A DNA stretch of 64,000 bases from VRUE01 sp963822295 (lineage in GTDB: Bacteria; Actinomycetota; Thermoleophilia; Solirubrobacterales; 70-9): assembly GCA_963822295.1 (NCBI GenBank), contig CAWGHD010000002.1:2232001-2296000 (forward strand). The letters run 5' to 3'. Under the pieces are notes generated by a model, which was not told the DNA's origin, searched no databases, and was given only the letters and a program-made list of their open reading frames with translations. This document shows positions 16,897 to 25,738 of the stretch, piece by piece. A program made the position numbers and the translations under genes. Position 1 is the stretch's first letter, and each line of letters begins with the position of its first letter.

Positions 16897-18135
16897 ATGC
16901 TTCAGGAAGTCGCAGTCGGCCAGAAGTCCCTTTCCGATTACACCCACATCGTCGGAAAAGAGCTGACCGAGCAGATCAGGACCCTCGCCAAGCCGCTCGA
17001 GGGACAGCGCGTCCTGCACGTCAGCGCGACCGCGTTCGGCGGCGGGGTCTCCGAGATCCTCTACACGATGGTTCCCCTGATGCGGGACGTCGGCATCGAC
17101 GCCCACTGGCACGTGATCTTCGGCAAGGAGGAGTTCTTCAACGCGACCAAGCTCCTCCACAACTCACTCCAGGGGGCGGAGGAGACGCTCTCCGCGGAGC
17201 AGTGGGAGGTCTTCGACGAGATCAACCAGGTCAACGCCGAGGGCCTGCAGGGGGAGTGGGACACGATCGTCGTCCACGACCCGCAGCCGATCGGCCTGCG
17301 CCGCGGCGCTCTGGACAAGGCTCGCAACTGGGTCTGGCGCTGCCACATCGACCTCTCCGAGCCCAACCCGGAGCCGATCGAACGGCTGCTGCCGATGATC
17401 AAGGAGTACGGGGCGACTGTCTGGCACCTGCCGACCTACGTGCCGAAGGGAGTGGACGATCACCACGGGGTCCGAATCATCCCGCCGGCGATCGACCCGC
17501 TCTCGCCGAAGAACATGGCCTTCTCGCCCGACGACGCCGCCTTCGTCTGCAACCAGTTCGGGATCGACGTCGACCGGCCGCTGCTCACCCAGGTCTCCCG
17601 CTTCGACCCCTGGAAGGACCCGATCGGCGTCATCGACGCCTACCGCACGGTCACCGAGCAGGTGCCGGAGGCCCAGCTCGCGCTGGTCGGCTCGATGGCG
17701 ACCGACGACCCCGAGGGCTGGGACTTCTTCCAGAAGACATTCGAGCACGCCGAGGGCGACCCCGACATCAAGATCCTCAACAACCTCAACAACGTCGGGG
17801 CGATCGAGGTCAACGCCTTCCAGTCGCAGTCCGACGTCTGCATCCAGAAGTCGATCCGCGAGGGCTTCGGCCTGACCGTCACCGAGGCGCTCTGGAAGGG
17901 GCGGCCGACGATCGCCGGCAACGTCGGCGGGATCCCGCTCCAGATCGAGGACGGCGAGAGCGGCTTCCTGGTCGACTCGCCTGAGGAGTGCGCGCAGCGC
18001 TGCATCGAGATCCTCGCCGACCCGGAGCTGGGCAAGCGCCTCGGCCGTCACGGCAAGGAACACGCCCGCGCCAGATTCCTCTCTCCGCGCCTGCTGCGCG
18101 ACTGGCTCGAGCTCTTCAACGAGCTCGATACATAG
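16897..18135 (+). CDS. treT: trehalose synthase TreT (GT4)
   Basis: 412 residues. TreT-type glycosyltransferases make trehalose from NDP-glucose and glucose. Visible features: N-terminal VLHVSATAFGGGVSEIL, HVIFG, VVHDPQP, WRCHIDLS, then the GT4 C-terminal domain with VSRFDPWKDP, LNNLNNVG and SIREGFGLTVTEALWKG (the E-x7-E region). Length and order match the family. A TAGAAC box ends 6 nt before the ATG, again near-leaderless. The next gene is a GT20 enzyme, so the pair forms a trehalose/compatible-solute module. Confidence 0.9.
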   Translation: MLQEVAVGQKSLSDYTHIVGKELTEQIRTLAKPLEGQRVLHVSATAFGGGVSEILYTMVPLMRDVGIDAHWHVIFGKEEFFNATKLLHNSLQGAEETLSAEQWEVFDEINQVNAEGLQGEWDTIVVHDPQPIGLRRGALDKARNWVWRCHIDLSEPNPEPIERLLPMIKEYGATVWHLPTYVPKGVDDHHGVRIIPPAIDPLSPKNMAFSPDDAAFVCNQFGIDVDRPLLTQVSRFDPWKDPIGVIDAYRTVTEQVPEAQLALVGSMATDDPEGWDFFQKTFEHAEGDPDIKILNNLNNVGAIEVNAFQSQSDVCIQKSIREGFGLTVTEALWKGRPTIAGNVGGIPLQIEDGESGFLVDSPEECAQRCIEILADPELGKRLGRHGKEHARARFLSPRLLRDWLELFNELDT

Positions 18136-18152
18136 CCGCTCTGCCCTCGGGG

Positions 18153-18158
18153 TAGGGT
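18153..18158 (+). promoter_or_regulatory. -10 box TAGGGT, leaderless start
   Basis: TAGGGT ends 7 nt before ATG 18166. This spacing supports initiation at ATG 18166 rather than at the upstream in-frame ATG 18157, which lies inside the promoter spacing. Confidence 0.55.
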
Positions 18159-18165
18159 GAATGCG

Positions 18166-19632
18166 ATGCCCGACTCCGACCCGCTGATCATCGTCTCCAA
18201 CCGAGGGCCGGCGCAGTTCGAGCGCGACGAGCGCGGGGAGCGCACGGTGCGACGCGGCGGCGGCGGCCTGGTCACGGCCCTCTCCGGCCTCGTCTCCCAC
18301 CGCGATGCGCTCTGGATCGCCTCGGCGATGACCGACGAGGACGTCGCCGTCTCCGAGGAGCGCGGCGGGCCGGTCGAGCTCTCGATCGACGGGATCGACT
18401 ACCGCGTGTTGCTGGTCGGCAGCGACCCGGAGGCCTACGACCAGTTCTACAACGTCATCGCAAACCCGCTGCTCTGGTTCATCCAGCACTACCTCTGGGA
18501 CCTCTCGAACGCGCCGGACGTCCGCCAGCAGGAGCTCGACGCCTGGGACTTCGGCTACCAGGAGGTCAACCGCGACATCGCGACGGCGGTGCTCCAGCAG
18601 ATCGCCGAGCGCGAGCGGCCGGTGGTGATGCTCCACGACTACCACCTCTACACCGCCCCGGGAATGATCCGCGCCGAGCGGCCCGACGCCTTCCTCCATC
18701 ACTTCGTCCACATCCCCTGGTCGCAGCCGGACAGCTGGCGGGTCCTGCCCGGCCGGATCCGCGAGGCGATCCTCGGCGGGATGCTGGCCAACGACATCAT
18801 CGGCTTCCACACCCACGCCTACTGCATCAACTTCATCCGCTGCTGCGACGAACTGCTCGAGGCAGACGTCGACTACGACCGCTGCCTCGTCCGGCACGCC
18901 GGCGGGCAGACCGTCTGCCGCGCCTACCCGCTGGGGATCGACGCCGAGCGGCTGCGGCGCGTCGCGGAGGAGTCCCCCGAGGTCGCGGAGGCCGAGCGCG
19001 AGGTGCTCGAGCGCCGCCGCGAGCACCTGATCATCCGCGTCGACCGCGCCGACCTCTCGAAGAACGTGCTGCGCGGGTTCACCGCCTTCGACACCTTCCT
19101 CGAGCAGCACCCCGAGTTTCGCGAGAAGGTCACCTTCATCGCCCACCTGCAGCCCTCGCGCCAGGACGTCCCCGAGTACGCCGAGTACCTGGAGCGGATC
19201 GAGGCGCTGGTCGCCGTCGTCAACCACCGGCACGGGACCACCGACTGGATGCCGATCGACCTCAAGATCTACGAGAACTTCCCCGAGGCGGTCGCCCGCT
19301 ACAAGCACTTCGACCTGCTGATGGTCAACTCGATCTTCGACGGGATGAACCTGGTCGCCAAGGAGGCGCCGGCGGTCAACACCCGCGACGGCGTCCTGAT
19401 GCTCTCCGAGAACACCGGCTCCCACGAAGAGCTGGGCGACTGCGCGATCTCGGTCAACCCATTCGACATCCAGGAGCAGGCCGACTCGATCTACCGGGCC
19501 CTGACCATGGACCCCGAGGAGCGCCGCGTGCGCGCGCAGCACCTCAAGGAGATCATCTTCTCTCGCAACCCGGGCGACTGGGTCGACGACCAGTTGGCGG
19601 ACATCGCCGAGCTGCGCGAGTCGGTCGCCTGA
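18166..19632 (+). CDS. GT20 glycosyltransferase, trehalose-6-phosphate synthase-like
   Basis: 488 residues. GT20 features: N-terminal IIVSNRGP, the Gly-rich RRGGGGLVTALSGL loop, LHDYHLYTAPGMIR, HHFVHIPW, HTHAYCINF and the late DGMNLVAKEAPA and SENTGSHEEL motifs. The sugar-nucleotide region reads IIRVDRADLSKN and LQPSRQDVPEY, somewhat diverged from classical OtsA, so glucosylglycerol-phosphate synthase is an alternative. No phosphatase domain or OtsB neighbour is present. It follows treT with its own leaderless promoter. Confidence 0.85.
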   Translation: MPDSDPLIIVSNRGPAQFERDERGERTVRRGGGGLVTALSGLVSHRDALWIASAMTDEDVAVSEERGGPVELSIDGIDYRVLLVGSDPEAYDQFYNVIANPLLWFIQHYLWDLSNAPDVRQQELDAWDFGYQEVNRDIATAVLQQIAERERPVVMLHDYHLYTAPGMIRAERPDAFLHHFVHIPWSQPDSWRVLPGRIREAILGGMLANDIIGFHTHAYCINFIRCCDELLEADVDYDRCLVRHAGGQTVCRAYPLGIDAERLRRVAEESPEVAEAEREVLERRREHLIIRVDRADLSKNVLRGFTAFDTFLEQHPEFREKVTFIAHLQPSRQDVPEYAEYLERIEALVAVVNHRHGTTDWMPIDLKIYENFPEAVARYKHFDLLMVNSIFDGMNLVAKEAPAVNTRDGVLMLSENTGSHEELGDCAISVNPFDIQEQADSIYRALTMDPEERRVRAQHLKEIIFSRNPGDWVDDQLADIAELRESVA

Positions 19633-19673
19633 GATTTTTCACTTTTGTGACACTCAGACAACACGCTTCGCCC

Positions 19674-19679
19674 TAAGCT
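19674..19679 (+). promoter_or_regulatory. -10 box TAAGCT
   Basis: TAAGCT ends 8 nt before ATG 19688 of the small coiled-coil membrane gene, the same leaderless arrangement seen at other genes here. Confidence 0.45.
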
Positions 19680-19687
19680 CCGGCATC

Positions 19688-19912
19688 ATGGAGTCCGTGA
19701 GAGAGAAGTGGACCGACGAGCGCCTCGACGACCTCAGCGGCAAGGTCGACGACCTCGGGCGGAGGCTGGACCTGCGCTTCGACTCAGTCGATCGCCGTTT
19801 CGAGAGGATCGACGTTCGCCTCGACAGGATGCTTTGGGTGATGGTCGCCGGCTTCCTCACGCTCGCCGGCCTGATCGTCGGTCTCGCCGGCTTGATCGTC
19901 AACCAGCAGTAG
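19688..19912 (+). CDS. small coiled-coil membrane protein
   Basis: 74 residues. An N-terminal amphipathic heptad pattern (DLSGKVDDLGRRLDLRF, RFERIDVRLDRM) is followed by a single C-terminal membrane helix (MVAGFLTLAGLIVGLAGLIV). Such small tail-anchored coiled-coil proteins are common in actinobacteria and have no assigned role. It stands alone between the trehalose genes and a convergent glycosyltransferase. Confidence 0.65.
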   Translation: MESVREKWTDERLDDLSGKVDDLGRRLDLRFDSVDRRFERIDVRLDRMLWVMVAGFLTLAGLIVGLAGLIVNQQ

Positions 19913-19934
19913 CCTCGCCGTCGACGGCGGCGGC

Positions 19935-21023
19935 TCAGAGGGGGATCCGGGTGCCCAGCTGGAAGGCGGTCAGGGCGAGGACGAGGAGCTGGAGGGGGCG
20001 GTCGCGGGACAGGGCGGCAAGGGGTAGGGCCCAGACCAGGTACCAGGGGAGGAGCCAGGCGGTCGCGAGCAGCAGGCCCGTGCCGGCCCACGCGGCCGCT
20101 CGCACCCAGTCGCCGCCGCGCCAGGTCCAGGCCAGCAGGTAGGCCACCAGGGCTCCATATATAGAGAGCGCGAGGACGCGTGCGAGCGCCGGGTCGATCC
20201 CGGTCAGCCTCGCGAAGGTGACCGGAACGCTCATGTGGCTCGTCCGTCCCTGGTTCTCGCCGGCCAACCCGAGCGCCTCGAGCCAGCTCCAGCCGAAGGC
20301 GGCCCAGGCGGCGAGCGCAACCAGCGCCGCCGCGGCCAGCGCCCCGGCCAAGAAGCGCCTCCCCCCGTCCATCGGCGGTCTTGCGGAGGCGATCAGGGCG
20401 AAGGGGGCGGCGAAGGCTGCCGGCGCCTTGATCGCGAAGGCGGCGACGAAGGCCGCGCCGGCGGCCGCCTCGCGGCGGCCGAGCACCGCGCCGATCCCGA
20501 GCATCGCCGCGAGCATCGCGAGGCCGTCGTTGTGGGCGCCGCCGACGACGTGGACGAGCACCAGCGGGTTGAGGGCGACGAAGGCGGCGGCGCGCGAGGG
20601 GTCGATGCCGCGCTCGGGCGCGAGGCGCGCGACCGTCAGCGCGATCGCGAGCACCGCCGCCCCGGCGACCGCCTTCAGCGCGGCGACCGCGAGGCCGACG
20701 GGCAGCCAGGCGAGCGGGTAGGTGGCCAGGGTGAAGAGCGGCCCGTAGGCGCTGCGCGCCTCGGTCCAGGTCACGTTGCCGTAGGCGGGGTCGGAGGGGA
20801 CCGCGGACGGGGGGTGGGCGTAGGGGTCGAGGCCGTGGACGACGCCGAGCCGGGCGTAGTCGACGTAGCTGTGGACGTCGTGGGAGAGCACCACCGGCGC
20901 CGCCGCGAAGGCGGCGACGAGGACGACGATCAGCGTCCAGACGACCCGGCCGCCGAGGGCCGGCGCGGCGGCGAGGACGCCGAGATAGGCGATGAACCCG
21001 ATCCAGACGAGGGCGAATGCCAC
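19935..21023 (-). CDS. GT-C type membrane glycosyltransferase (MptB/DUF2029-like)
   Basis: 362 residues starting at GTG, about ten membrane helices. The loop after the second helix has SHDVHSYVDYARLG and GLDPYAHPP, the acidic motif typical of polyprenyl-phosphomannose-dependent mannosyltransferases. A FVALNPLVLVHVVGGAHND segment follows. Such enzymes add sugars to lipoglycans or polysaccharides from lipid-linked donors outside the cytoplasm. It starts 21 nt after the penicillin-binding protein gene, suggesting a joint envelope-building unit. Confidence 0.8.
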   Translation of the reverse strand: MAFALVWIGFIAYLGVLAAAPALGGRVVWTLIVVLVAAFAAAPVVLSHDVHSYVDYARLGVVHGLDPYAHPPSAVPSDPAYGNVTWTEARSAYGPLFTLATYPLAWLPVGLAVAALKAVAGAAVLAIALTVARLAPERGIDPSRAAAFVALNPLVLVHVVGGAHNDGLAMLAAMLGIGAVLGRREAAAGAAFVAAFAIKAPAAFAAPFALIASARPPMDGGRRFLAGALAAAALVALAAWAAFGWSWLEALGLAGENQGRTSHMSVPVTFARLTGIDPALARVLALSIYGALVAYLLAWTWRGGDWVRAAAWAGTGLLLATAWLLPWYLVWALPLAALSRDRPLQLLVLALTAFQLGTRIPL

Positions 21024-21044
21024 CCCCGGGTCGATGTTCAGCTC

Positions 21045-23219
21045 CTAGCCTCCTTCGACGCCGGGGGAGCTCTCTTCGCCGGGTTCGATTTCGACGCCTT
21101 CGCTCGGCGGTGGAGGAGCGGGCGCGGGCGCCGGGTCCGGCGCCGGCGGGGGGGCGGGCGGCTCGTATGGGTCCTGGCCGACCCCCGGCGCGTAGGCGTT
21201 GGGGTCATAGCCGCCGACCGCGTCCTGGCCGGGCAGTTCGCCCTCCTCTCCGCGCGCCGCGTCCTCGATCGAGTCGCCGGTCGGCCCGCCGCGGGTGAAG
21301 CGCCCGTAGAACGGCGCCCAGGTGATCCCCTTCTCGGGCTCGCTGAAGGTCTCGCAGGGGATTTCGCCGTTGGCGTAGAGCGAGTGCCAGATGTCGGCCG
21401 GGAAGGTGCCGCCGAACACGGTCGTGCCGTGGACGTTGGTCAGTTCGATCGCATTGGACTCCGGATAGCCGACCCAGACGGAGGTCGAGAGGTTCGGCTG
21501 GTAGCCGGAGAACCAGGCGTCGGTGAAGCGGTCCGTCGTTCCCGTCTTGCCCGCCTGGCCTTCGCAGCCCGTGTAGGCGGCTGTGCCCGTGCCGCCGGTG
21601 ATGTTGTCGTGCAGCAGCCGGGTCACCTCGTAGGCGACGGCTTCGGAGATCACCCGCCTCGCGCGGGGCTTCTCCGGCCGCTCGACGCGGCCGCCCGGAA
21701 AGACCACGCGGTCGATCGCGACCGGGTTGCGGCGGATGCCGCCGGCGGCGAGGGTCGCGTAGGCGCTCGACATCTCGAGCGGCGAGACCCCGATCCGCAG
21801 GCCGCCGATCCCCTCCGCGGGAATCCCGTCGAGCGGGCTGGTGATGCCCATCGACTTCGCCGTCTCGGCGACCCGTTCGGGACCGACGTCGAGGTCGAGC
21901 TGGGCGAAGACCGTGTTGTCGGAGGCGACCGTGGCCTGCTGGAGGTTGACGGTGCCGAGGTAGCCTTCGTCGGCCGTGTGGACCTCCCAGTGCCCCCATT
22001 CGGCGGTGTTGATGTCCAGCGGCTTCGAGACGTAGTAGGTCGAGTAGGGGTCGATCCCCTGCTTCACCGCGGTCGTCAGGACGAAGGTCTTGAAGGTGGA
22101 GCCGGGCTGGCGGTGGCCCTGGGCCGCCAGGTTGAACTGGCTGTCCTCGTAGTAGGAGCTCGAGACCATCGCCTTGATCCGGCCGTTGCGGGGGTCGATC
22201 GCGACCAGCGAGGACTCCGGGTCTTCGGAGTAGGGCAGCGCCGATCGCATCGCCTCGAGGCCGATCTCCTGCAGGTCCGGGTCGATCGTCGTGTGGACGT
22301 CGAGACCGCCCGACCGCACCGCCTCCACCCCGTACTCGGCGATCAGCCTGTCTTCGACGTAGTCGAAGAAGTAGGGCTCGCGGTGGGTGAAGAACTCCTC
22401 GTCCACGTCGAGCCCGAGGCCGCGGCTGCTGGCGGCGCTCGCCTCGGCGGCGGAGATGTAGCCGACCTGCTCCATCGCGGCGATCACGTCGTTGCGGCGC
22501 TCGAGCGCGCCGCGCGGGTTGAGGATCGGGTTGTAGTCGGTGGGCGCCTGCGGCAGGCCGGCGAGCAGCGCGGCGCGGGTCAGGTCGAGCTTCCAGACCG
22601 GCCTCGAGAAGTAGATCCGCGAGGCCGCCTGGACGCCGACCGCGGTGCTGCCTTCGACCGTCCCGTAGGAGGCGGTGTTGAGGTACTGGCCGAGGATCTC
22701 GTCCTTGGAGTGGACCTCCAAATAGTCTTCGGCGAGCTGCACCTCGACGATCTTGCGCTCGACGTCGCGGTCGGGGTTGCGGAGGCAGAGTTTGCGGACC
22801 AGCTGCTGGGTGATCGTCGAGCCGCCCTCGACGACCTCTCCCGCCTCGATGTTCTTGCCGAAGGCGCGCACGATCGCCTCGGGATCGGCGCCGCCGTGCT
22901 CGTAGAAGCGCTGGTCCTCGATCGCGATCGTCGCCCGCCGCAGCTCCTCGGGCATCCGCGAGAAGGGCACGGGGGTGCGCACCTCGTCGGCCCGGATCAC
23001 GCCGAGCTTGCTGCCGTCGGCGGCGAAGACCGTCGTGTTGCCGCCCTCGCCGACGTGCTTGCAGGAGGAGAGCGAGGGCGCGTCGGCGGCGACGTCGAGC
23101 ACCCAGGAGGTGATGCCGATCGCCAGGATCGCGACCAGAGCGACCGCGGCGCCGGCGACGAAGAGGACCTTGCTCGGCGCGCCGCCGCGGCGTCGGTGCT
23201 TGCGGCTGCGCTGGGTCAT
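21045..23219 (-). CDS. class A penicillin-binding protein (PBP1-type)
   Basis: 724 residues. A cytoplasmic Arg-rich tail and membrane anchor (about 17-40) precede the glycosyltransferase domain (IEDQRFYEHGG with Glu101, EGGSTITQQL) and the transpeptidase domain with Ser374 in STFK, SDN at 433-435 and KTGT at 558-561. The C-terminal 80 residues are Pro/Glu-rich. It polymerises and cross-links peptidoglycan. Its ATG overlaps the stop of the mscS-like gene by 4 nt. Confidence 0.96.
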   Translation of the reverse strand: MTQRSRKHRRRGGAPSKVLFVAGAAVALVAILAIGITSWVLDVAADAPSLSSCKHVGEGGNTTVFAADGSKLGVIRADEVRTPVPFSRMPEELRRATIAIEDQRFYEHGGADPEAIVRAFGKNIEAGEVVEGGSTITQQLVRKLCLRNPDRDVERKIVEVQLAEDYLEVHSKDEILGQYLNTASYGTVEGSTAVGVQAASRIYFSRPVWKLDLTRAALLAGLPQAPTDYNPILNPRGALERRNDVIAAMEQVGYISAAEASAASSRGLGLDVDEEFFTHREPYFFDYVEDRLIAEYGVEAVRSGGLDVHTTIDPDLQEIGLEAMRSALPYSEDPESSLVAIDPRNGRIKAMVSSSYYEDSQFNLAAQGHRQPGSTFKTFVLTTAVKQGIDPYSTYYVSKPLDINTAEWGHWEVHTADEGYLGTVNLQQATVASDNTVFAQLDLDVGPERVAETAKSMGITSPLDGIPAEGIGGLRIGVSPLEMSSAYATLAAGGIRRNPVAIDRVVFPGGRVERPEKPRARRVISEAVAYEVTRLLHDNITGGTGTAAYTGCEGQAGKTGTTDRFTDAWFSGYQPNLSTSVWVGYPESNAIELTNVHGTTVFGGTFPADIWHSLYANGEIPCETFSEPEKGITWAPFYGRFTRGGPTGDSIEDAARGEEGELPGQDAVGGYDPNAYAPGVGQDPYEPPAPPPAPDPAPAPAPPPPSEGVEIEPGEESSPGVEGG

Positions 23220-23632
23220 GCCCTTGTGTCGTCCTTCGACTCGTTGTGGACGACGCCCTCGACCAGGAGGTGGTTGGGGATGATGACGTCGGTGCCGTCG
23301 CCGGGGTCGACGTAGGTGTAGGAGAGCGTGATGTCCGTGACCCGGCCGCGGACGTCGTCGAAGACGATCCGGTCGCCGATCTTGATCGGCTGGGCGATCG
23401 CGAGCTGGACCCCGGCGACCATGTTGCCGATCGTGTGCTGGGCGGCGAAGCCGACGATCGCCGCCAGCACCGCGGTCGAGGCGAGGATGCCCGTCGCCAC
23501 CTGCTCGAGCGGCGTGAACTGGGCGAGGGCGACCGCGCCGACGACGACGAATATGACGAGGATCGTCAACCGCCGCAGGAACCTGAGGCGGGTTTTCGTC
23601 GAGCGCGAGACCTGTGAAACTGCCGGCGACAT
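23216..23632 (-). CDS. small MscS-family mechanosensitive channel
   Basis: 138 residues from ATG 23632 (an extension to 23680 is open but would overlap the divergent gene further). Contains one leading helix, the pore helix with VGFAAQHTIGNMVAGVQL, and the beta domain ending in VIIPNHLLVEGVV. It is a minimal MscS, lacking the usual third domain. It opens under membrane tension to release solutes. It is coupled to the penicillin-binding protein gene and its start codon overlaps that of the divergent CPBP gene. Confidence 0.85.
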   Translation of the reverse strand: MSPAVSQVSRSTKTRLRFLRRLTILVIFVVVGAVALAQFTPLEQVATGILASTAVLAAIVGFAAQHTIGNMVAGVQLAIAQPIKIGDRIVFDDVRGRVTDITLSYTYVDPGDGTDVIIPNHLLVEGVVHNESKDDTRA

Positions 23633-24347
23633 GGAGGCAAAACTACCTACCGCGGCTCCTCCGGAGGCGATTCCGGGCAAACCGGAGTTCCCCTATTCCA
23701 ACTGGGGGCCGCTCGCCGCGGTCTGCGGGGTGCTGATGGCGATCCTCACCGGGATCTTCCTCGGCATCCCGGCGATCATCATCGACAACCCCCCCAGCGA
23801 AGGGGACCTCAGCACCGGCGCCAACGTCGCGGTCCAGATCGGGGGCGCGCTCGGCTTCCTCCTGATCCCGTTCGTGATCGCCGGCACCAAAGGCGCCTCG
23901 GTCGGCGAGGCGCTGCGGCGGCTCGGGGTGCGCGGCTTCCGGCCCTCGGCGATCGGCTGGATCTTCGCCGCGATCGGCGCCTACCTGGTCTTCGCCGCGG
24001 CCTACGTGGCGATCTTCGGCGAACCCGAACAGGAAGACATCGCCGAGGGCTTCGGCGCGCTGCCGGTGCAGGTCCTGCTGATCGTCTTCGCGGCGTCGAT
24101 CAGCGAGGAGCTCTGCTTCCGCGGCATGCTCTTCGGCGGGCTGCGGGAGCGCTGGCCGATGCTGGCGGCGGCGGCCCTCAGCGGCCTTGTCTTCGGCGCC
24201 CTGCACGCGCTGACCGGGCTGACGGCGGTGCCGCCGCTGATCTTCTTCGGCTTCGTCCTCGCGCTGCTCTACGAGAAAACCGGCTCGATCCTGCCGCCGA
24301 TCATCCTCCACATGCTGAACAACTCCGTCGCCCTGCTCGGCCAGTAG
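23631..24347 (+). CDS. CPBP-family intramembrane metalloprotease
   Basis: 238 residues with about seven membrane helices. The CPBP/Abi signature is complete: SEELCFRGML (motif 1 EExxxR), FGALHALTG (motif 2 His) and HMLNN (motif 3). Relatives process prenylated or membrane proteins, and some confer bacteriocin immunity. The start at ATG 23631 follows from the hydrophilic MEAKLPTAAPPE start and the overlapping divergent mscS start. Confidence 0.9.
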   Translation: MEAKLPTAAPPEAIPGKPEFPYSNWGPLAAVCGVLMAILTGIFLGIPAIIIDNPPSEGDLSTGANVAVQIGGALGFLLIPFVIAGTKGASVGEALRRLGVRGFRPSAIGWIFAAIGAYLVFAAAYVAIFGEPEQEDIAEGFGALPVQVLLIVFAASISEELCFRGMLFGGLRERWPMLAAAALSGLVFGALHALTGLTAVPPLIFFGFVLALLYEKTGSILPPIILHMLNNSVALLGQ

Positions 24348-24350
24348 CAT
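24345..24350 (+). promoter_or_regulatory. -10 box TAGCAT, leaderless start
   Basis: TAGCAT ends 7 nt before GTG 24358. Its TAG doubles as the stop codon of the CPBP protease gene. Confidence 0.55.
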
Positions 24351-24357
24351 TCCGCCC

Positions 24358-25320
24358 GTGAAGCGCCGCTTCCTGATCCTTTTCGCCCTCGTCGTGGCGC
24401 TCCTGGCGATCGCCTCGCCCGCCTCCGCGGCGAAGAAGGCCCCGCAGCCCAAGGGACCCGAGAACTCGACGGTCAAGATCCGGATCGGCCACCTCGACAA
24501 CGGTCGGGCGCGGATCATGAGCACGGTCCCGGTCAACGGCACGGTTGAGCCCTTCGCTCCCGGCCAGCGCGTCGACGTCAGCTTCTACCTCGACGGCGGG
24601 CGGATCGAGAAGAAGACCGTGAAGGTGCGCAAGGCCGGCGGCGCCGGCGCCTTCCGCGCCCGGATCCGGGTCGAGGGCGCGGGCAAGTACGCGGCGAGCG
24701 CCAAGCTCAAGGCGAGCGACGAGCTGCGCAGCGACAGCACCGTGCGCAAGAGCTGGAAGGTCAGCTTCCCCGGCCTCGCCACCGGCAAGTGCGGCGACGT
24801 CGTCGTCGGCTTCAAGAAGGCGATGCGGAAGATGGGCTACATCGCGAACAGCGGCCGCTGCTACGGCGGCAAGACCGCGCGCGGCGTCCTCGCCTACCGC
24901 AAAGTCAACGACATGAGCCGCAGCTCGCGCGCCGGCAGGGGCCTGGTCAAGAAAGTCTTCGCCGGGCGCGGCGGCTACGAGGTCCGCCACCCCGGCGCCG
25001 GCCAGCACGTCGAGGCGCCCCTCGGCAAGCAGGTGCTGGTCTTCGCCAAGGGCGACAGGCCCTACGCGATCTACCCGATCTCCTCGGGCACGTCCTACAC
25101 CCCCACGGTGACGGGCCACTTCGAGTTCATCAGGACGGAACCGGGCTATAACTCCCACGGCATGTACTACTCCTGGTACTTCTACGGCGGCTACGCCGTC
25201 CACGGCTACGAATCGGTGCCCAACTACCCGGCGAGCCACGGCTGCCTGCGCACCTTCATCGCCGACCAGCCCGAGATCTACGAGCGCATCAACTTCGGCG
25301 AAGACATCTTCGTCTTCTGA
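24358..25320 (+). CDS. L,D-transpeptidase (YkuD)
   Basis: 320 residues, GTG start. Signal peptide (LLAIASPASA|A). An N-terminal beta-rich region (about 30-140) and a peptidoglycan-binding-like helical part precede the YkuD catalytic domain (about 215-320) with YAVHGYESVP and the active-site ASHGCLR. It forms 3-3 cross-links in peptidoglycan or anchors proteins to it, outside the membrane. A fitting neighbour for the penicillin-binding protein. Confidence 0.92.
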   Translation: MKRRFLILFALVVALLAIASPASAAKKAPQPKGPENSTVKIRIGHLDNGRARIMSTVPVNGTVEPFAPGQRVDVSFYLDGGRIEKKTVKVRKAGGAGAFRARIRVEGAGKYAASAKLKASDELRSDSTVRKSWKVSFPGLATGKCGDVVVGFKKAMRKMGYIANSGRCYGGKTARGVLAYRKVNDMSRSSRAGRGLVKKVFAGRGGYEVRHPGAGQHVEAPLGKQVLVFAKGDRPYAIYPISSGTSYTPTVTGHFEFIRTEPGYNSHGMYYSWYFYGGYAVHGYESVPNYPASHGCLRTFIADQPEIYERINFGEDIFVF

Positions 25321-25327
25321 GGACGCG

Positions 25328-25738
25328 ATGATCGGCGAGAAAGCCCTCAAGGCAATCCTCGTCTTCCTCGCCGCCTACCACGTTCTGCAGGGCCTGCTCG
25401 CGCTCCTCGACCCGGGCACGTTCTTCGACGAGATCGGCCTCTACGGAGTCGAAAACTCTCACTACGTCGGCGACGTCGGGGCCTTCGTGATCGCCTACGG
25501 GTGCGCGATCGCGCTCGCGGTCACCCGTCCCTCGTGGCGGGCGCCGCTGCTCTGGCTCGGCGCCTTCTGGTACGGCTTTCATGCTCTCAACCACGCCTTC
25601 GACACGGGCGAGGCGAGGAGCGACGCCCGCGGCTTGGCCGACACCCTCCTGATCGCCTTCGGCGCGGTGGCCGCGGCCTGGCTGGCGCGGGTCTCCGAAC
25701 GCCTGGCGGGCGAAGCGCCGGGCGAGGACACGCCTTGA
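25328..25738 (+). CDS. four-helix membrane protein, unknown
   Basis: 136 residues with four predicted membrane helices (about 7-25, 48-68, 75-95, 105-125). Contains FYGFHALNHAFDTGEA, with His residues near the end of the third helix. It resembles small DoxX-like or DUF-type membrane proteins in layout, but no family is recognised with confidence. It overlaps the next gene (TTGA) and is 7 nt after the L,D-transpeptidase. Confidence 0.75.
   Translation: MIGEKALKAILVFLAAYHVLQGLLALLDPGTFFDEIGLYGVENSHYVGDVGAFVIAYGCAIALAVTRPSWRAPLLWLGAFWYGFHALNHAFDTGEARSDARGLADTLLIAFGAVAAAWLARVSERLAGEAPGEDTP

Noticed and set aside
17164..19542. 792-residue minus-strand open frame
   Set aside because: Shadow of treT and the GT20 gene, both with clear motifs.
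20235..23315. 1026-residue plus-strand open frame
   Set aside because: Antisense to the penicillin-binding protein and glycosyltransferase genes, Arg/Gly/Asp-rich shadow typical of GC-rich DNA.
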